Part shown: in pieces, positions 47,001 to 62,600 of the stretch
Position numbering within the stretch: the stretch's first letter is position 1
Layout of the letters: each line of letters opens with the position of its first letter
NCBI GenBank assembly: GCA_032718475.1
Contig: JAUCBJ010008666.1
Span: forward strand, 62,001-126,000
Length of the DNA stretch: 64,000 nt
Reading direction: 5' to 3'
Source of the DNA: Nemertoderma westbladi
Taxonomy: Eukaryota; Xenacoelomorpha; Nemertodermatida; Nemertodermatidae
The notes under the pieces: model-generated
Database searches by the model: none
The model's input: only the letters and a program-made list of their open reading frames with translations
What the model was told of the DNA's origin: nothing
Position numbers and translations under genes: made by a program

Positions 47001-50000
47001 TCTGTTATATTAGTTAGTAATTAATTGTATCTGTTATATTAGTTAGTAATTAATTGTATCTGTTATATTAGTAATTGTATCTGTTATATTAGTTAGTAAT
47101 TGTATCTGTTATATTAGTTAGTAATTGTATCTGTTATATTAGTTAGTAATTAATTGTATCTGTTATATTAGTTAGTAATTTTAACTGTTACATTAGTTAG
47201 TAATTGTATCTGTTATATTAGTTAGTAATTTTAACTGTTATATTAGTTAGTAATTTTAACTGTTATATTAGTTAGAAATTGTATCTGTTATATTAGTTAG
47301 TAATTGTATCTGTTATATTAGTTAGTAATTTTAACTGTTATATTAGTTAGTAATTGTATCTGTTATATTAGTTTGTAATTATATCTGTTATATTAGTTAC
47401 TAAATGAATCTGTTATATTAGTTAGTAATTGTATCTGTTATATTAGTTAGTAATTGTATCTGTTATATTAGTTAGTATTTGTATCTGTTATATTAGTTAG
47501 TAATTGTATCTGCTATATTAGTTAGTAATTTTAACTGTTATATTAGTTAGTAATTGTATCTGTTATATTAGTTAGTAATTGTATCTGTTATATTAGTTAG
47601 TAAATGAATCTGTTATATTAGTTAGTAATTGTATCTGATATATTAGTTAGTAATTGTATCTGTTATATTAGTTGGTAATTGTATCTGTTATATTAGTTAG
47701 TAATTGTATCTGTTATATTAGTTAGTAATTGTATCTGTTATATTAGTTAGTAATTTTAACTGTGATATTAGTTAGTAATTGTATCTGTTATATTAGTTAG
47801 TAATTATATCTGTTATATTAGTTACTAAATGAATCTGTTATATTAGTTAGTAATTGTATCTGTTATATTAGTTAGTAATTGTATCTGTTATATTAGTTAG
47901 TAATTGTATCTGCTATATTAGTTAGTAATTTTAACTGTAATATTAGTTTGTAATTGTATCTGTTATATTAGTTAGTAATTGTATCTGTTATATTAGTTAG
48001 TAATTTTAACTGTTATATTAGTTAGTAATTTTAACTGTTATATTAGTTAGTAATTGTATCTGTTATATTTGTTAGTAATTTTAACTGTTATATTAGTTAG
48101 TAATTGTATCTGTTGTATTAGTTAGTAAATTAATCTGTTATATTAGTTAGTAATTGTATCTGTTATATTAGTTAGTAATTGTATCTGTTATATTAGTTAG
48201 TAATTGTATCAGTTGTATTAGTTAGTAAATCAATCTGTTATATTAGTTAGTAATTGTATCTGTTGTATTAGTTAGTAAATCAATCTGTTATATTAGTTAG
48301 TAATTGTATCTGTTATATTAGTTAAAAATTGTATCTGTTATATTAGTTAGTAATTTTAACTGTTATATTAGTTAGTAATTGTATCTGATATATTAGTTAG
48401 TAATTGTATATGTTATATTAGTTATTAATTGTATCTGTTATATTAGTTAGTAATTGTATCTGTTATATTAGTTAGTAATTGTATCTGTTATATTAGTTAG
48501 TAAATGTATCTGTTATATTAGATAGTAATTTTAACTGTTATATTAGTTAGTAATTGTATCTGTTATATTAGTTAGTAATTGTATCTGATATATTAGTTAG
48601 TAATTGTATATGTTATATTAGTTATTAATTGTATCTGTTATATTAGTTAGTAATTGTATCTGTTATATTAGTTAGTAATTTTAACTGTTATATTAGTTAG
48701 TAATTGTATCTGTTATATTAGTTAGTAATTGTATCTGTTATATTAGTTAGTAAATGAATCTGTTATATTAGTTAGTAATTGTATCTGTTATATTAGTTAG
48801 TAATTGTATCTGTTATATTAGTTAGTAATTGTACCTGTTATATTAGTTAAAAATTGTATCTGTTATATTAGTTAGTAATTTTAACTGTTATATTAGTTAG
48901 TAATTTTAACTGTTATATTAGTTAGTAATTGTACCTGTTATATTAGTTAAAAATTGTATCTGCTATATTAGTTAGTAATTTTAACTGTTATATTAGTTAG
49001 TAATTGTATCTGTTATATTAGTTAGTAATTGTACCTGTTATATTAGTTAAAAATTGTATCTGTTATATTAGTTAGTAATTTTAACTGTTATATTAGTTAG
49101 TAATTTTAACTGTTATATTAGTTAGTAATTTTAACTGTTATATTAGTTAGTAATTGTATCTGTTATATTTGTTAGTAATTTTAACTGTTATATTAGTTAG
49201 TAATTGTATCTGTTGTATTAGTTAGTAAATTAATCTGTTATATTAGTTAGTAATTGTATCTGTTATATTAGTTAGTAATTGTATCTGTTATATTAGTTAG
49301 TAATTGTATCTGTTGTATTAGTTAGTAAATCAATCTGTTATATTAGTTAGTAATTGTATCTGTTGTATTAGTTAGTAAATCAATCTGTTATATTAGTTAG
49401 TAATTGTATCTGTTATATTAGTTAAAAATTGTATCTGTTATATTAGTTAGTAATTTTAACTGTTATATTAGTTAGTAATTGTATCTGATATATTAGTTAG
49501 TAATTGTATATGTTATATTAGTTATTAATTGTATCTGTTATATTAGTTAGTAATTGTATCTGTTATATTAGTTAGTAATTGTATCTGTTATATTAGTTAG
49601 TAAATGTATCTGTTATATTAGATAGTAATTTTAACTGTTATATTAGTTAGTAATTGTATCTGTTATATTAGTTAGTAATTGTATCTGATATATTAGTTAG
49701 TAATTGTATATGTTATATTAGTTATTAATTGTATCTGTTATATTAGTTAGTAATTGTATCTGTTATATTAGTTAGTAATTTTAACTGTTATATTAGTTAG
49801 TAATTGTATCTGTTATATTAGTTAGTAATTGTATCTGTTATATTAGTTAGTAAATGAATCTGTTATATTAGTTAGTAATTGTATCTGTTATATTAGTTAG
49901 TAATTGTATCTGTTATATTAGTTAGTAATTGTACCTGTTATATTAGTTAAAAATTGTATCTGTTATATTAGTTAGTAATTTTAACTGTTATATTAGTTAG

Positions 50001-50472
50001 TAATTTTAACTGTTATATTAGTTAGTAATTGTACCTGTTATATTTGTTAGTAATTTTAACTGTTATATTAGTTAGTAATTCATTGTATCTGTTATATTAG
50101 TTAGTTATTGTATCTGTTATATTAGTTAGTAATTGTATCTGTTATATTAGTTAGTAATTAATAGTATCTGTTATATTAGTTAGTAATTGTATCTGTTCTA
50201 TTAGTTAGTAATTGTATCTGTTATATTAGTTAGTAATTGTATATGTTATATTAGTTAGTTATTGTATCTGTTATATTAGTTAGTAATTGTATATGTTATA
50301 TTAGTTAGTAATTGTATATGTTATATTAGTTAGTTATTGTATCTGTTATATTAGTTAGTAATTGTATCTGTTATATTAGTTAGTAATTGTATATGTTATA
50401 TTAGTTAGTTATTGTATGTTATATTAGTTAGTAATTGTATCTGTTATATTAGTTAGTAATTGTATCTGTTAT

Positions 50473-51270
50473 TGGTACTCTCAGAATCATTAGAGGGAGC
50501 CCAGCGGCTCCTCAGCTCATTAGAACATGCTGCTTCTAGTGTTGGTCTTTTTATTAACTCCAGAACGACCAAAATTCTGACAGTTAACTTTGAAAGTCCT
50601 CAGCAAGTCTCTGATCGGATGAGCATAAGCTCAAAGGATGGTATGCTTGAGCATGTGGACGACTTCTGTTACCTGGGATCATGGATCCGGAAGTCAGGTG
50701 AGGACCTTCGAATACGTAAGGGAAAGGCATGGGCAGCCTTGAATAGGCTTTCCAGGATTTGGAAGTCACCTAGAATTAATCGGAAACTTAAGGTCCGATT
50801 ATTTAGAGCAACAGTAGTTCCAGTACTCCTCTACGGGAGTCCATGCTGGGCTCTAACTGCTGAGGACACCAAATCTCTGGATGGCACATTCACAAGAATG
50901 CTACGCCGGGACATTGTGTCAAGTACAATGCACACATCTCCAACCAGACACTATATAACATTGGAGGTGTCTCATTGGTTCCCCCAAGCTTGACACTAGA
51001 ACAAAATCGCCTCCGCTTTGCAGGACATTGCTTTCGCCGTGAGGACCAGCCAGTGCATAATCTTGTACTTTGGCAGCCTCATGGAGTGAATAAGCATGGT
51101 GGACAGCCCATGACTTTCTTGAGACGCATCTTAAAGGACACTGGCCTTAAAGATGCGGATGATCTAGCAAATGTCATGGGTGATAGGGAGTTGCGGCGGT
51201 GCAATTTTGTTGACAAGCCGGCACAGCATTCTTAAAAATGCAGCTGCAATGCAGCATGCCGATCCTAGTA
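50473..51270 (+). mobile_element. Truncated LINE-A 3' end in satellite, copy 1
   Basis: Starts at the C-terminal side of the RT catalytic box (TACTCTCAGAATCATTAG) and runs to the LINE 3' end GCCGATCCTAGTAG. Frames 50460-50993 and 50975-51235 encode the C-terminal domain; a one-base loss near 50909 (CGGGACATTG) splits them. Same junctions with satellite DNA as copies 2 and 3. Confidence 0.92.
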
Positions 51271-54200
51271 GTATCTGTTATATTAGTTAGTAATTGTATC
51301 TGTTATATTAGTTAGTAATTGTGTCTGTTATATTAGTTAGTAATTGTATCTGTTATATTAGTTAGTAATTGTGTCTGTTATATTAGTTAGTAATTAATTG
51401 TATCTGTTATATTAGTAATTGTATCTGTTATATTAGTTAGTTATTGTATCTGTTATATTAGTTAGTAATTGTATCTGTTATATTAGTTAGTAATTAATTG
51501 TATCTGTTATATTAGTTAGCAATTTTAACTGTTACATTAGTTAGTAATTGTATCTGTTATATTAGTTAGTAATTTTAACTGTTATATTAGTAGTAATTTT
51601 AACTGTTATATTAGTTAGTAATTGTATCTGTTATATTAGTTAGTAATTGTATCTGTTATATTAGTTAGTAATTTTAACTGTTATATTAGTTAGTAATTGT
51701 ATCTGTTATATTAGTTAGTAATTATATCTGTTATATTAGTTACTAAATGAATCTGTTATATTAGTTAGTAATTGTATCTGTTATATTAGTTAGTAATTGT
51801 ATCTGTTATATTAGTTAGTATTTGTATCTGTTATATTAGTTAGTAATTGTATCTGCTATATTAGTTAGTAATTTTAACTGTTATATTAGTTAGTAATTGT
51901 ATCTGTTATATTAGTTAGTAATTGTATCTGTTATATTAGTTAGTAAATGAATCAGTTATATTAGTTATTAATTGTATCTGATATATTAGTTAGTAATTGT
52001 ATCTGTTATATTAGTTGGTAATTGTATCTGTTATATTAGTTAGTAATTGTATCTGTTATATTAGTTAGTAATTGTATCTGTTATATTAGTTAGTAATTTT
52101 AACTGTGATATTAGTTAGTAATTGTATCTGTTATATTAGTTAGTTATTGTATCTGTTATATTAGTTAGTAATTGTATCTGTTATATTAGTTAGTAATTAT
52201 ATCTGTTATATTAGTTACTAAATGAATCTGTTATATTAGTTAGTAATTGTATCTGTTATATTAGTTAGTAATTGTATCTGTTATATTACTTAGTAATTGT
52301 ATCTGTTATATTAGTTAGTAATTAATTGTATCTGTTATATTAGTTAGTTATTGTATCTGTTATATTAGTTAGTAATTGTATCTGTTATATTAGTTAGTAA
52401 TTAATTGTATCTGTTATATTAGTTAGTAATTTTAACTGTTACATTAGTTAGTAATTGTATCTGTTATATTAGTTAGTAATTTTAACTGTTATATTAGTTT
52501 GTAATTTTAACTGTTATATTAGTTAGTAATTGTATCTGTTATATTAGTTAGTAATTTTAACTGTTATATTAGTTAGTAATTTTAACTGTTATATTAGTTA
52601 GTAATTGTATCTGTTATATTAGTTAGTAATTAATTGTATCTGTTATATTAGTTAGTAATTTTAACTGTTACATTAGTTAGTAATTGTATCTGTTATATTA
52701 GTTAGTTATTGTATCTGTTATATTAGTTAGTAATTTTATCTGTTATATTACTTAGTAATTGTATCTGTTATATTAGTTAGTAATTTTAACTGTTATATTA
52801 GTTAGTAATTGTATCTGTTATATTAGTTAGTAATTATATCTGTTATATTAGTTACTAAATGAATCTGTTATATTAGTTAGTAATTGTATCTGTTATATTA
52901 GTTAGTAATTGTATCTGTTATATTAGTTAGTATTTGTATCTGTTATATTAGTTAGTAATTGTATCTGCTATATTAGTTAGTAATTTTAACTGTTATATTA
53001 GTTAGTAATTGTATCTGTTATATTAGTTAGTAATTGTATCTGTTATATTAGTTAGTAAATTAATCTGTTATATTAGTTAGTAATTGTATCTGATATATTA
53101 GTTAGTAATTGTATCTGTTATATTAGTTGGTAATTGTATCTGTTATATTAGTTAGTAATTGTATCTGTTATATTAGTTAGTAATTGTATCTGTTATATTA
53201 GTTAGTAATTTTAACTGTGATATTAGTTAGTAATTGTATCTGTTATATTAGTTAGTAATTATATCTGTTATATTAGTTACTAAATGAATCTGTTATATTA
53301 GTTAGTAATTGTATCTGTTATATTAGTTAGTAATTGTATCTGTTATATTAGTTAGTAATTGTATCTGCTATATTAGTTAGTAATTTTAACTGTAATATTA
53401 GTTAGTAATTGTATCTGTTATATTAGTTAGTAATTGTATCTGTTATATTAGTTAGTAATTTTAACTGTTATATTAGTTAGTAATTTTAACTGTTATATTA
53501 GTTAGTAATTGTATCTGTTATATTTGTTAGTAATTTTAACTGTTATATTAGTTAGTAATTTTAACTGTTATATTAGTTAGTAATTGTACCTGTTATATTA
53601 GTTAAAAATTGTATCTGCTATATTAGTTAGTAATTTTAACTGTTATATTAGTTAGTAATTGTATCTGTTATATTAGTTAGTAATTGTACCTGTTATATTA
53701 GTTAAAAATTGTATCTGTTATATTAGTTAGTAATTTTAACTGTTATATTAGTTAGTAATTTTAACTGTTATATTAGTTAGTAATTTTAACTGTTATATTA
53801 GTTAGTAATTGTATCTGTTATATTTGTTAGTAATTTTAACTGTTATATTAGTTAGTAATTGTATCTGTTGTATTAGTTAGTAAATTAATCTGTTATATTA
53901 GTTAGTAATTGTATCTGTTATATTAGTTAGTAATTGTATCTGTTATATTAGTTAGTAATTGTATCTGTTGTATTAGTTAGTAAATCAATCTGTTATATTA
54001 GTTAGTAATTGTATCTGTTGTATTAGTTAGTAAATCAATCTGTTATATTAGTTAGTAATTGTATCTGTTATATTAGTTAAAAATTGTATCTGTTATATTA
54101 GTTAGTAATTTTAACTGTTATATTAGTTAGTAATTGTATCTGATATATTAGTTAGTAATTGTATATGTTATATTAGTTATTAATTGTATCTGTTATATTA

Positions 54201-55185
54201 GTTAGTAATTGTATCTGTTATATTAGTTAGTAATTGTATCTGTTATATTAGTTAGTAAATGTATCTGTTATATTAGATAGTAATTTTAACTGTTATATTA
54301 GTTAGTAATTGTATCTGTTATATTAGTTAGTAATTGTATCTGATATATTAGTTAGTAATTGTATATGTTATATTAGTTATTAATTGTATCTGTTATATTA
54401 GTTAGTAATTGTATCTGTTATATTAGTTAGTAATTTTAACTGTTATATTAGTTAGTAATTGTATCTGTTATATTAGTTAGTAATTGTATCTGTTATATTA
54501 GTTAGTAAATGAATCTGTTATATTAGTTAGTAATTGTATCTGTTATATTAGTTAGTAATTGTATCTGTTATATTAGTTAGTAATTGTACCTGTTATATTA
54601 GTTAAAAATTGTATCTGTTATATTAGTTAGTAATTTTAACTGTTATATTAGTTAGTAATTTTAACTGTTATATTAGTTAGTAATTGTACCTGTTATATTT
54701 GTTAGTAATTTTAACTGTTATATTAGTTAGTAATTCATTGTATCTGTTATATTAGTTAGTTATTGTATCTGTTATATTAGTTAGTAATTGTATCTGTTAT
54801 ATTAGTTAGTAATTAATAGTATCTGTTATATTAGTTAGTAATTGTATCTGTTATATTAGTTAGTTATTGTATCTGTTATATTAGTTAGTAATTGTATCTG
54901 TTATATTAGTTAGTAATTAATAGTATCTGTTATATTAGTTAGTAATTGTATATGTTATATTAGTTAGTAATTGTATATGTTATATTAGTTAGTTATTGTA
55001 TCTGTTATATTAGTTAGTAATTAATTGTATCTGTTATATTAGTTAGTAATTGTATCTGTTATATTAGTTAGTAATTGTATCTGTTATATTAGTTAGTAAT
55101 TGTATATGTTATATTAGTTAGTTATTGTATGTTATATTAGTTAGTAATTGTATCTGTTATATTAGTTAGTAATTGTATCTGTTAT

Positions 55186-55983
55186 TGGTACTCTCAGAAT
55201 CATTAGAGGGAGCCCAGCGGCTCCTCAGCTCATTAGAACATGCTGCTTCTAGTGTTGGTCTTTTTATTAACTCCAGAACGACCAAAATTCTGACAGTTAA
55301 CTTTGAAAGTCCTCAGCAAGTCTCTGATCGGATGAGCATAAGCTCAAAGGATGGTATGCTTGAGCATGTGGACGACTTCTGTTACCTGGGATCATGGATC
55401 CGGAAGTCAGGTGAGGACCTTCGAATACGTAAGGGAAAGGCATGGGCAGCCTTGAATAGGCTTTCCAGGATTTGGAAGTCACCTAGAATTAATCGGAAAC
55501 TTAAGGTCCGATTATTTAGAGCAACAGTAGTTCCAGTACTCCTCTACGGGAGTCCATGCTGGGCTCTAACTGCTGAGGACACCAAATCTCTGGATGGCAC
55601 TTTCACAAGAATGCTACGCCGGGACATTGTGTCAAGTACAATGCACACATCTCCAACCAGACACTATATAACATTGGAGGTGTCTCATTGGTTCCCCCAA
55701 GCTTGACACTAGAACAAAATCGCCTCCGCTTTGCAGGACATTGCTTTCGCCGTGAGGACCAGCCAGTGCATAATCTTGTACTTTGGCAGCCTCATGGAGT
55801 GAATAAGCATGGTGGACAGCCCATGACTTTCTTGAGACGCATCTTAAAGGACACTGGCCTTAAAGATGCGGATGATCTAGCAAATGTCATGGGTGATAGG
55901 GAGTTGCGGCGGTGCAATTTTGTTGACAAGCCGGCACAGCATTCTTAAAAATGCAGCTGCAATGCAGCATGCCGATCCTAGTA
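55186..55983 (+). mobile_element. Truncated LINE-A 3' end in satellite, copy 2
   Basis: Lies 4713 bp after copy 1 and shares its one-base loss, so both derive from one duplicated segment. I noticed a single difference from copy 1 (CACTTTC for CACATTC near 55600). Confidence 0.92.
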
Positions 55984-58805
55984 GTATCTGTTATATTAGT
56001 TAGTAATTGTATCTGTTATATTAGTTAGTAATTGTGTCTGTTATATTAGTTAGTAATTGTATCTGTTATATTAGTTAGTAATTGTGTCTGTTATATTAGT
56101 TAGTAATTAATTGTATCTGTTATATTAGTAATTGTATCTGTTATATTAGTTAGTTATTGTATCTGTTATATTAGTTAGTAATTGTATCTGTTATATTAGT
56201 TAGTAATTAATTGTATCTGTTATATTAGTTAGCAATTTTAACTGTTACATTAGTTAGTAATTGTATCTGTTATATTAGTTAGTAATTTTAACTGTTATAT
56301 TAGTAGTAATTTTAACTGTTATATTAGTTAGTAATTGTATCTGTTATATTAGTTAGTAATTGTATCTGTTATATTAGTTAGTAATTTTAACTGTTATATT
56401 AGTTAGTAATTGTATCTGTTATATTAGTTAGTAATTATATCTGTTATATTAGTTACTAAATGAATCTGTTATATTAGTTAGTAATTGTATCTGTTATATT
56501 AGTTAGTAATTGTATCTGTTATATTAGTTAGTATTTGTATCTGTTATATTAGTTAGTAATTGTATCTGCTATATTAGTTAGTAATTTTAACTGTTATATT
56601 AGTTAGTAATTGTATCTGTTATATTAGTTAGTAATTGTATCTGTTATATTAGTTAGTAAATGAATCAGTTATATTAGTTATTAATTGTATCTGATATATT
56701 AGTTAGTAATTGTATCTGTTATATTAGTTGGTAATTGTATCTGTTATATTAGTTAGTAATTGTATCTGTTATATTAGTTAGTAATTGTATCTGTTATATT
56801 AGTTAGTAATTTTAACTGTGATATTAGTTAGTAATTGTATCTGTTATATTAGTTAGTTATTGTATCTGTTATATTAGTTAGTAATTGTATCTGTTATATT
56901 AGTTAGTAATTATATCTGTTATATTAGTTACTAAATGAATCTGTTATATTAGTTAGTAATTGTATCTGTTATATTACTTAGTAATTGTATCTGTTATATT
57001 AGTTAGTAATTAATTGTATCTGTTATATTAGTTAGTTATTGTATCTGTTATATTAGTTAGTAATTGTATCTGTTATATTAGTTAGTAATTAATTGTATCT
57101 GTTATATTAGTTAGTAATTTTAACTGTTACATTAGTTAGTAATTGTATCTGTTATATTAGTTAGTAATTTTAACTGTTATATTAGTTTGTAATTTTAACT
57201 GTTATATTAGTTAGTAATTGTATCTGTTATATTAGTTAGTAATTTTAACTGTTATATTAGTTAGTAATTTTAACTGTTATATTAGTTAGTAATTGTATCT
57301 GTTATATTAGTTAGTAATTAATTGTATCTGTTATATTAGTTAGTAATTTTAACTGTTACATTAGTTAGTAATTGTATCTGTTATATTAGTTAGTTATTGT
57401 ATCTGTTATATTAGTTAGTAATTTTATCTGTTATATTACTTAGTAATTGTATCTGTTATATTAGTTAGTAATTTTAACTGTTATATTAGTTAGTAATTGT
57501 ATCTGTTATATTAGTTAGTAATTATATCTGTTATATTAGTTACTAAATGAATCTGTTATATTAGTTAGTAATTGTATCTGTTATATTAGTTAGTAATTGT
57601 ATCTGTTATATTAGTTAGTATTTGTATCTGTTATATTAGTTAGTAATTGTATCTGCTATATTAGTTAGTAATTTTAACTGTTATATTAGTTAGTAATTGT
57701 ATCTGTTATATTAGTTAGTAATTGTATCTGTTATATTAGTTAGTAAATTAATCTGTTATATTAGTTAGTAATTGTATCTGATATATTAGTTAGTAATTGT
57801 ATCTGTTATATTAGTTGGTAATTGTATCTGTTATATTAGTTAGTAATTGTATCTGTTATATTAGTTAGTAATTGTATCTGTTATATTAGTTAGTAATTTT
57901 AACTGTGATATTAGTTAGTAATTGTATCTGTTATATTAGTTAGTAATTATATCTGTTATATTAGTTACTAAATGAATCTGTTATATTAGTTAGTAATTGT
58001 ATCTGTTATATTAGTTAGTAATTGTATCTGTTATATTAGTTAGTAATTGTATCTGCTATATTAGTTAGTAATTTTAACTGTAATATTAGTTAGTAATTGT
58101 ATCTGTTATATTAGTTAGTAATTGTATCTGTTATATTAGTTAGTAATTTTAACTGTTATATTAGTTAGTAATTTTAACTGTTATATTAGTTAGTAATTGT
58201 ATCTGTTATATTTGTTAGTAATTTTAACTGTTATATTAGTTAGTAATTGTATCTGTTGTATTAGTTAGAAAATTAATCTGTTATATTAGTTAGTAATTGT
58301 ATCTGTTATATTAGTTAGTAATTGTATCTGTTATATTAGTTAGTAATTGTATCTGTTGTATTAGTTAGTAAATCAATCTGTTATATTAGTTAGTAATTGT
58401 ATCTGTTGTATTAGTTAGTAAATCAATCTGTTAAATTAGTTAGTAATTGTATCTGTTATATTAGTTAAAAATTGTATCTGTTATATTAGTTAGTAATTGT
58501 ATCTGATATATTAGTTAGTAATTGTATATGTTATATTAGTTATTAATTGTATCTGTTATATTAGTTAGTAATTGTATCTGTTATATTAGTTATTAATTGT
58601 ATCTGTTATATTAGTTAGTAATTGTATCTGTTATATTAGTAATTGTATCTGTTATATTAGTTAGTAATTGTATCTGTTATATTAGTTAGTAATTGTATCT
58701 GTTATATTAGTTAGTAAATGTATCTGTTATATTAGATAGTAATTTTAACTGTTATATTAGTTAGTAATTGTATCTGTTATATTAGTTAGTAATTGTATCT
58801 GTTAT

Positions 58806-59604
58806 TGGTACTCTCAGAATCATTAGAGGGAGCCCAGCGGCTCCTCAGCTCATTAGAACATGCTGCTTCTAGTGTTGGTCTTTTTATTAACTCCAGAAAG
58901 ACCAAAATTCTGACAGTTAACTTTGAAAGTCCTCAGCAAGTCTCTGATCGGATGAGCATAAGCTCAAAGGATGGTATGCTTGAGCATGTGGACGACTTCT
59001 GTTACCTGGGATCATGGATCCGGAAGTCAGGTTAGGACCTTCGAATACGTAAGGGAAAGGCATGGGCAGCCTTGAATAGGCTTTCCAGGATTTGGAAGTC
59101 ACCTAGAATTAATCGGAAACTTAAGGTCCGATTATTTAGAGCAACAGTAGTTCCAGTACTCCTCTACGGGAGTCCATGCTGGGCTCTAACTGCTGAGGAC
59201 ACCAAATCTCTGGATGGCACATTCACAAGAATGCTACGCCGGGTACATTGTGTCAAGTACAATGCACACATCTCCAACCAGACACTATATAACATTGGAG
59301 GTGTCTCATTGGTTCCCCCAAGCTTGACACTAGAACAAAATCGCCTCCGCTTTGCAGGACATTGCTTTCGCCGTGAGGACCAGCCAGTGCATAATCTTGT
59401 ACTTTGGCAGCCTCATGGAGTGAATAAGCATGGTGGACAGCCCATGACTTTCTTGAGACGCATCTTAAAGGACACTGGCCTTAAAGATGCGGATGATCTA
59501 GCAAATGTCATGGGTGATAGGGAGTTGCGGCGGTGCAATTTTGTTGACAAGCCGGCACAGCATTCTTAAAAATGCAGCTGCAATGCAGCATGCCGATCCT
59601 AGTA
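58806..59604 (+). mobile_element. Truncated LINE-A 3' end in satellite, copy 3
   Basis: Lies 3620 bp after copy 2. It keeps the base missing from copies 1 and 2 (CGGGTACATTG), so its long frame 59072-59569 is continuous, but it has a stop from GGTGAGG to GGTTAGG near 59033. It also reads AGAAAGACC where the others read AGAACGACC. Confidence 0.92.
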
Positions 59605-62600
59605 GTATCTGTTATATTAGTTAGTAATTGTATCTGTTATATTAGTTAGTAATTGTGTCTGTTATATTAGTTAGTAATTGTATCTGTTATATTAGTTAGT
59701 AATTGTGTCTGTTATATTAGTTAGTAATTAATTGTATCTGTTATATTAGTAATTGTATCTGTTATATTAGTTAGTAATTAATTGTATCTGTTATATTAGT
59801 TAGTTATTGTATCTGTTATATTAGTTAGTAATTGTATCTGTTATATTAGATAGTAATTTTAACTGTTATATTAGTTAGTAATTGTATCTGTTATATTAGT
59901 TAGTAATTAATTGTATCTGTTATATTAGTTAGTAATTTTAACTGTTACATTAGTTAGTAATTGTATCTGTTATATTAGTTAGTAATTGTATCTGTTATAT
60001 TAGTTAGTAATTTTAACTGTTATATTAGTTAGTAATTTTAACTGTTATATTAGTTAGTAATTGTATCTGTTATATTAGTTAGTAATTGTATCTGTTATAT
60101 TAGTTAGTAATTTTAACTGTTATATTAGTTAGTAATTGTATCTGTTATATTAGTTAGTAATTATATCTGTTATATTAGTTACTAAATGAATCTGTTATAT
60201 TAGTTAGTAATTGTATCTGTTATATTAGTTAGTAATTGTATCTGTTATATTAGTTAGTATTTGTATCTGTTATATTAGTTAGTAATTGTATCTGCTATAT
60301 TAGTTAGTAATTTTAACTGTTATATTAGTTAGTAATTGTATATGTTATATTAGTTAGTAATTGTATCTGTTATATTAGTTAGTAAATGAATCTGTTATAT
60401 TAGTTAGTAATTGTATCTGATATATTAGTTAGTAATTGTATCTGTTATATTAGTTAGTAATTGTATCTGTTATATTAGTTAGTAATTGTATCTGTTATAT
60501 TAGTTAGTAATTGTATCTGTTATATTAGTTAGTAATTTTAACTGTGATATTAGTTAGTAATTGTATCTGTTATATTAGTTAGTAATTATATCTGTTATAT
60601 TAGTTACTAAATGAATCTGTTATATTAGTTAGTAATTGTATCTGTTATATTAGTTAGTAATTGTATCTGTTATATTAGTTAGTAATTGTATCTGTTATAT
60701 TAGTTAGTAATTAATTGTATCTGTTATATTAGTTAGTTATTGTATCTGTTATATTAGATAGTAATTTTAACTGTTATATTAGTTAGTAATTGTATCTGTT
60801 ATATTAGTTAGTAATTAATTGTATCTGTTATATTAGTTAGTAATTTTAACTGTTACATTAGTTAGTAATTGTATCTGTTATATTAGTTAGTAATTGTATC
60901 TGTTATATTAGTTAGTAATTTTAACTGTTATATTAGTTAGTAATTTTAACTGTTATATTAGTTAGTAATTGTATCTGTTATATTAGTTAGTAATTGTATC
61001 TGTTATATTAGTTAGTAATTTTAACTGTTATATTAGTTAGTAATTGTATCTGTTATATTAGTTAGTAATTATATCTGTTATATTAGTTACTAAATGAATC
61101 TGTTATATTAGTTAGTAATTGTATCTGTTATATTAGTTAGTAATTGTATCTGTTATATTAGTTAGTATTTGTATCTGTTATATTAGTTAGTAATTGTATC
61201 TGCTATATTAGTTAGTAATTTTAACTGTTATATTAGTTAGTAATTGTATCTGTTATATTAGTTAGTAATTGTATCTGTTATATTAGTTAGTAAATGAATC
61301 TGTTATATTAGTTAGTAATTGTATCTGATATATTAGTTAGTAATTGTATCTGTTATATTAGTTGGTAATTGTATCTGTTATATTAGTTAGTAATTGTATC
61401 TGTTATATTAGTTAGTAATTGTATCTGTTATATTAGTTAGTAATTTTAACTGTGATATTAGTTAGTAATTGTATCTGTTATATTAGTTAGTAATTATATC
61501 TGTTATATTAGTTACTAAATGAATCTGTTATATTAGTTAGTAATTGTATCTGTTATATTAGTTAGTAATTGTATCTGTTATATTAGTTAGTAATTGTATC
61601 TGTTATATTAGTTAGTAATTAATTGTATCTGTTATATTAGTTAGTTATTGTATCTGTTATATTAGTTAGTAATTGTATCTGTTAAATTAGTTAGTAATTA
61701 ATTGTATCTGTTATATTAGTTAGTACTTTTAACTGTTACATTAGTTAGTAATTGTATCTGTTATATTTTTTAGTAATTTTAACTGATATATTAGTTAGTA
61801 ATTTTAACTGTTATATTAGTTAGTAATTGTATCTGTTATATTAGTTAGTAATTGTATCTGTTATATTAGTTAGTAATTTTAACTGTTATATTAGTTAGTA
61901 ATTGTATCTGTTATATTAGTTAGTAATTATATCTGTTATATTAGTTACTAAATGAATCTGTTATATTAGTTAGTAATTGTATCTGTTATATTAGTTAGTA
62001 ATTGTATCTGTTATATTAGTTAGTATTTGTATCTGTTATATTAGTTAGTAATTATATCTGCTATATTAGTTAGTAATTTTAACTGTTATATTAGTTAGTA
62101 ATTGTATCTGTTATATTAGTTAGTAATTGTATCTGTTATATTAGTTAGTAAATGAATCTGTTATATTAGTTAGTAATTGTATCTGATATATTAGTTAGTA
62201 ATTGTATCTGTTATATTAGTTGGTAATTGTATCTGTTATATTAGTTAGTAATTGTATCTGTTATATTAGTTAGTAATTGTATCTGTTATATTAGTTAGTA
62301 ATTTTAACTGTGATATTAGTTAGTAATTGTATCTGTTATATTAGTTAGTAATTATATCTGTTATATTAGTTACTAAATGAATCTGTTATATTAGTTAGTA
62401 ATTGTATCTGTTATATTAGTTAGTAATTGTATCTGTTATAGTAGTTAGTAATTGTATCTGCTATATTAGTTAGTAATTTTAACTGTAATATTAGTTAGTA
62501 ATTGTATCTGTTATATTAGTTAGTAATTGTATCTGTTATATTAGTTAGTAATTTTAACTGTTATATTAGTTAGTAATTTTAACTGTTAATATTAGTTAGT

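Noticed and set aside
50584-50769. Minus-strand 61-codon ORFs in each LINE-A copy (also 55297, 58917)
   Set aside because: Antisense shadows of the LINE-A coding frame.
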